Below, piece after piece: positions 23,380-24,431 of a stretch of 24,431 nucleotides of DNA (within the stretch, counting starts at the first letter, position 1; every line of letters begins with the position of its first letter). The position numbers were made by a program, and so were the translations under genes. The stretch covers positions 31,790 through 56,220 of the forward strand of contig NZFT01000096.1 in NCBI GenBank assembly GCA_002690755.1. The letters are read 5' to 3'. Under the pieces are notes generated by a model. It was not told where the DNA came from, made no database searches, and was given only the letters and a program-made list of their open reading frames with translations. Source of the stretch: Phycisphaerae bacterium (GTDB lineage: Bacteria > Planctomycetota > Phycisphaerae > Phycisphaerales > SM1A02).

Positions 23380-24431
23380 CATCCGTGCCTTGAACGATGC
23401 GTGGCGGGTGCGCCGCGAAGGTGGCCCCGACTGTCCGATCGAACTTCCGGCGGAGGGCCTCGACGCGGTGGTTCCGGGATGCGTGCACCTCGATCTCATC
23501 CGGCTCGGTCTGCTGGCCCACCCCGACCTCGGGGAGGGCGAGGCCGAACAGGCGTGGATCGGTCGCACCGACTGGACCTGGACGCGTTCCCTCGGTCCCG
23601 CCGATCGAATCGACGCGGATGGGGATGCGGACGTGGTCTGCGAGATCGTCTTCGATTCGATCGACACCGTCGGCGAAGTCCGACTCGGCGGGGAGATCCT
23701 CGGTTTCGTCGAGAATCAGTTCCAAGCCCACCGATTCCGCGTTCCCGCCGACGCGTTCGCGGCGCAGCGCACGCTCGAGGTGGCCCTGCGTGGACCCGTG
23801 ACGGAACTCGAACGACGGGTCGAGACGTACGGTGATCGGCCGGTGAACGCGGACGGCGACTGGGGCGTGTATTCGTATCTGCGAAAGGCGGCCTGCAGCT
23901 TCGGCTGGGACTGGGGGCCCAAGTGCCCGAGTCTCGGCCTCCCCGGCGAGGTCCGACTGGAGCGATGGCGCGACGCCCGCATCGACGCGGTGCGTCCGCT
24001 GGTGATCACCTGCAACGACCGGCTCGCGATCGTCGAGGTGCTGGTCGACGTGGTCCGCGATCCCGCGACTTCGAATAACGGGGATCTGCGGGCGACCGCC
24101 CGACTCGAAGCCCCGGACGGACGGGTCTTCGAGGTGGAAGGCGTCGCGGATCCCGAGGCGGATCACATCAGGATGCGGATCGAGGTTCCGGATCCTCAGC
24201 GGTGGTGGCCGCGGGGTCGGGGTGGACAACCGCTCCACGACCTCGGGATCGACCTGCACCGAGGTGACGTCCCGCTCGACACGGAGCGTGGGCGGATCGG
24301 ACTGCGGATCGTCGCCCTCGACACCGCACGCGACCCGGAAGGGTCTCGATTCAGAATCGTGGTGAACGGCGAGCCGATGTTCTGTCGTGGCGCGAACTGG
24401 ATTCCCGAGGGGCTTTTCCCCGGAACCGCCG
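23372..24431 (+). CDS. Beta-mannosidase, glycoside hydrolase family 2 (N-terminal part)
   Basis: The frame opened by ATG 23372 has no stop before the window edge and gives 353 residues. Family blocks are VPGCVHLDLIRLGLL at the start, WIGRTDWTW, RKAACSFGWDWGPK, RWWPRGRGGQPLHDL, and VNGEPMFCRGANWIPEG at the end. These are the sugar-binding jelly-roll, the immunoglobulin-like domain and the entry to the catalytic barrel of beta-mannosidases. The catalytic glutamates lie beyond the window. There is no signal peptide, so it is probably cytoplasmic. It overlaps the symporter gene by 8 nt in another frame, which argues for co-translation. It should remove beta-linked mannose from imported oligosaccharides, complementing the GH38 enzyme. 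Confidence 0.92.
   Translation, partial: MRDIRALNDAWRVRREGGPDCPIELPAEGLDAVVPGCVHLDLIRLGLLAHPDLGEGEAEQAWIGRTDWTWTRSLGPADRIDADGDADVVCEIVFDSIDTVGEVRLGGEILGFVENQFQAHRFRVPADAFAAQRTLEVALRGPVTELERRVETYGDRPVNADGDWGVYSYLRKAACSFGWDWGPKCPSLGLPGEVRLERWRDARIDAVRPLVITCNDRLAIVEVLVDVVRDPATSNNGDLRATARLEAPDGRVFEVEGVADPEADHIRMRIEVPDPQRWWPRGRGGQPLHDLGIDLHRGDVPLDTERGRIGLRIVALDTARDPEGSRFRIVVNGEPMFCRGANWIPEGLFPGTA

Overview
The window is about 24.4 kb of high-GC bacterial chromosome (roughly two thirds G+C by eye). It most resembles a planctomycete of the Phycisphaerae type. The reasons are a secreted protein ending in a dockerin-like EF-hand module of the kind common in that group, MacB-type permeases with the '[11 protein letters not shown]' signature, a lipoprotein with the 'PWDYCCED' motif that I associate with planctomycete proteins, and patchy Shine-Dalgarno use. 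The taxonomic call is an inference from protein style. No rRNA or protein marker was compared. I saw no tRNA, rRNA, CRISPR array, insertion sequence, phage gene or attachment site.

Layout. (1) 1-868: the C-terminal end of a probable MoxR-type ATPase, then queC (preQ0 synthase), closed by a perfect 16-bp terminator hairpin. (2) 911-5252, minus strand: a secreted dockerin-tailed protein of unknown function, then gyrB. (3) 5253-6089: an 837-bp stretch with no convincing gene, containing a TATACT box before an amidase lipoprotein gene (6090-6860, plus). (4) 6902-15960, minus strand: nine tightly packed genes. In transcription order they encode a small exported Cys-rich protein, a TolC-like outer-membrane lipoprotein with a terminal CxxC, a HlyD-type adaptor, an ABC ATPase, two FtsX/MacB-like permeases, a lipoprotein with a His/Asp-rich tail, a xylulokinase and a 65-residue single-pass membrane protein. 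(5) 16245-24431, plus strand: a GH38 alpha-mannosidase, an SbcB-like exonuclease I, a sodium:solute symporter with an extra soluble domain, and the first 353 codons of a GH2 beta-mannosidase.

How the genes work together. Region 4 reads as one tripartite export machine: outer-membrane channel, periplasmic adaptor, and an ABC pump in which the usual MacB fusion is split into one ATPase and two different permeases. It is bracketed by two exported proteins rich in potential metal ligands. Consecutive ATGA or GTGA overlaps indicate co-translation. A metal or metal-complex export role is my inference; the substrate cannot be read from sequence. Region 5 reads as cytoplasmic breakdown of imported mannosides, because neither mannosidase has a signal peptide. 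The exonuclease gene sits oddly in the middle. This cassette and the symporter insert are the two items most worth following up.
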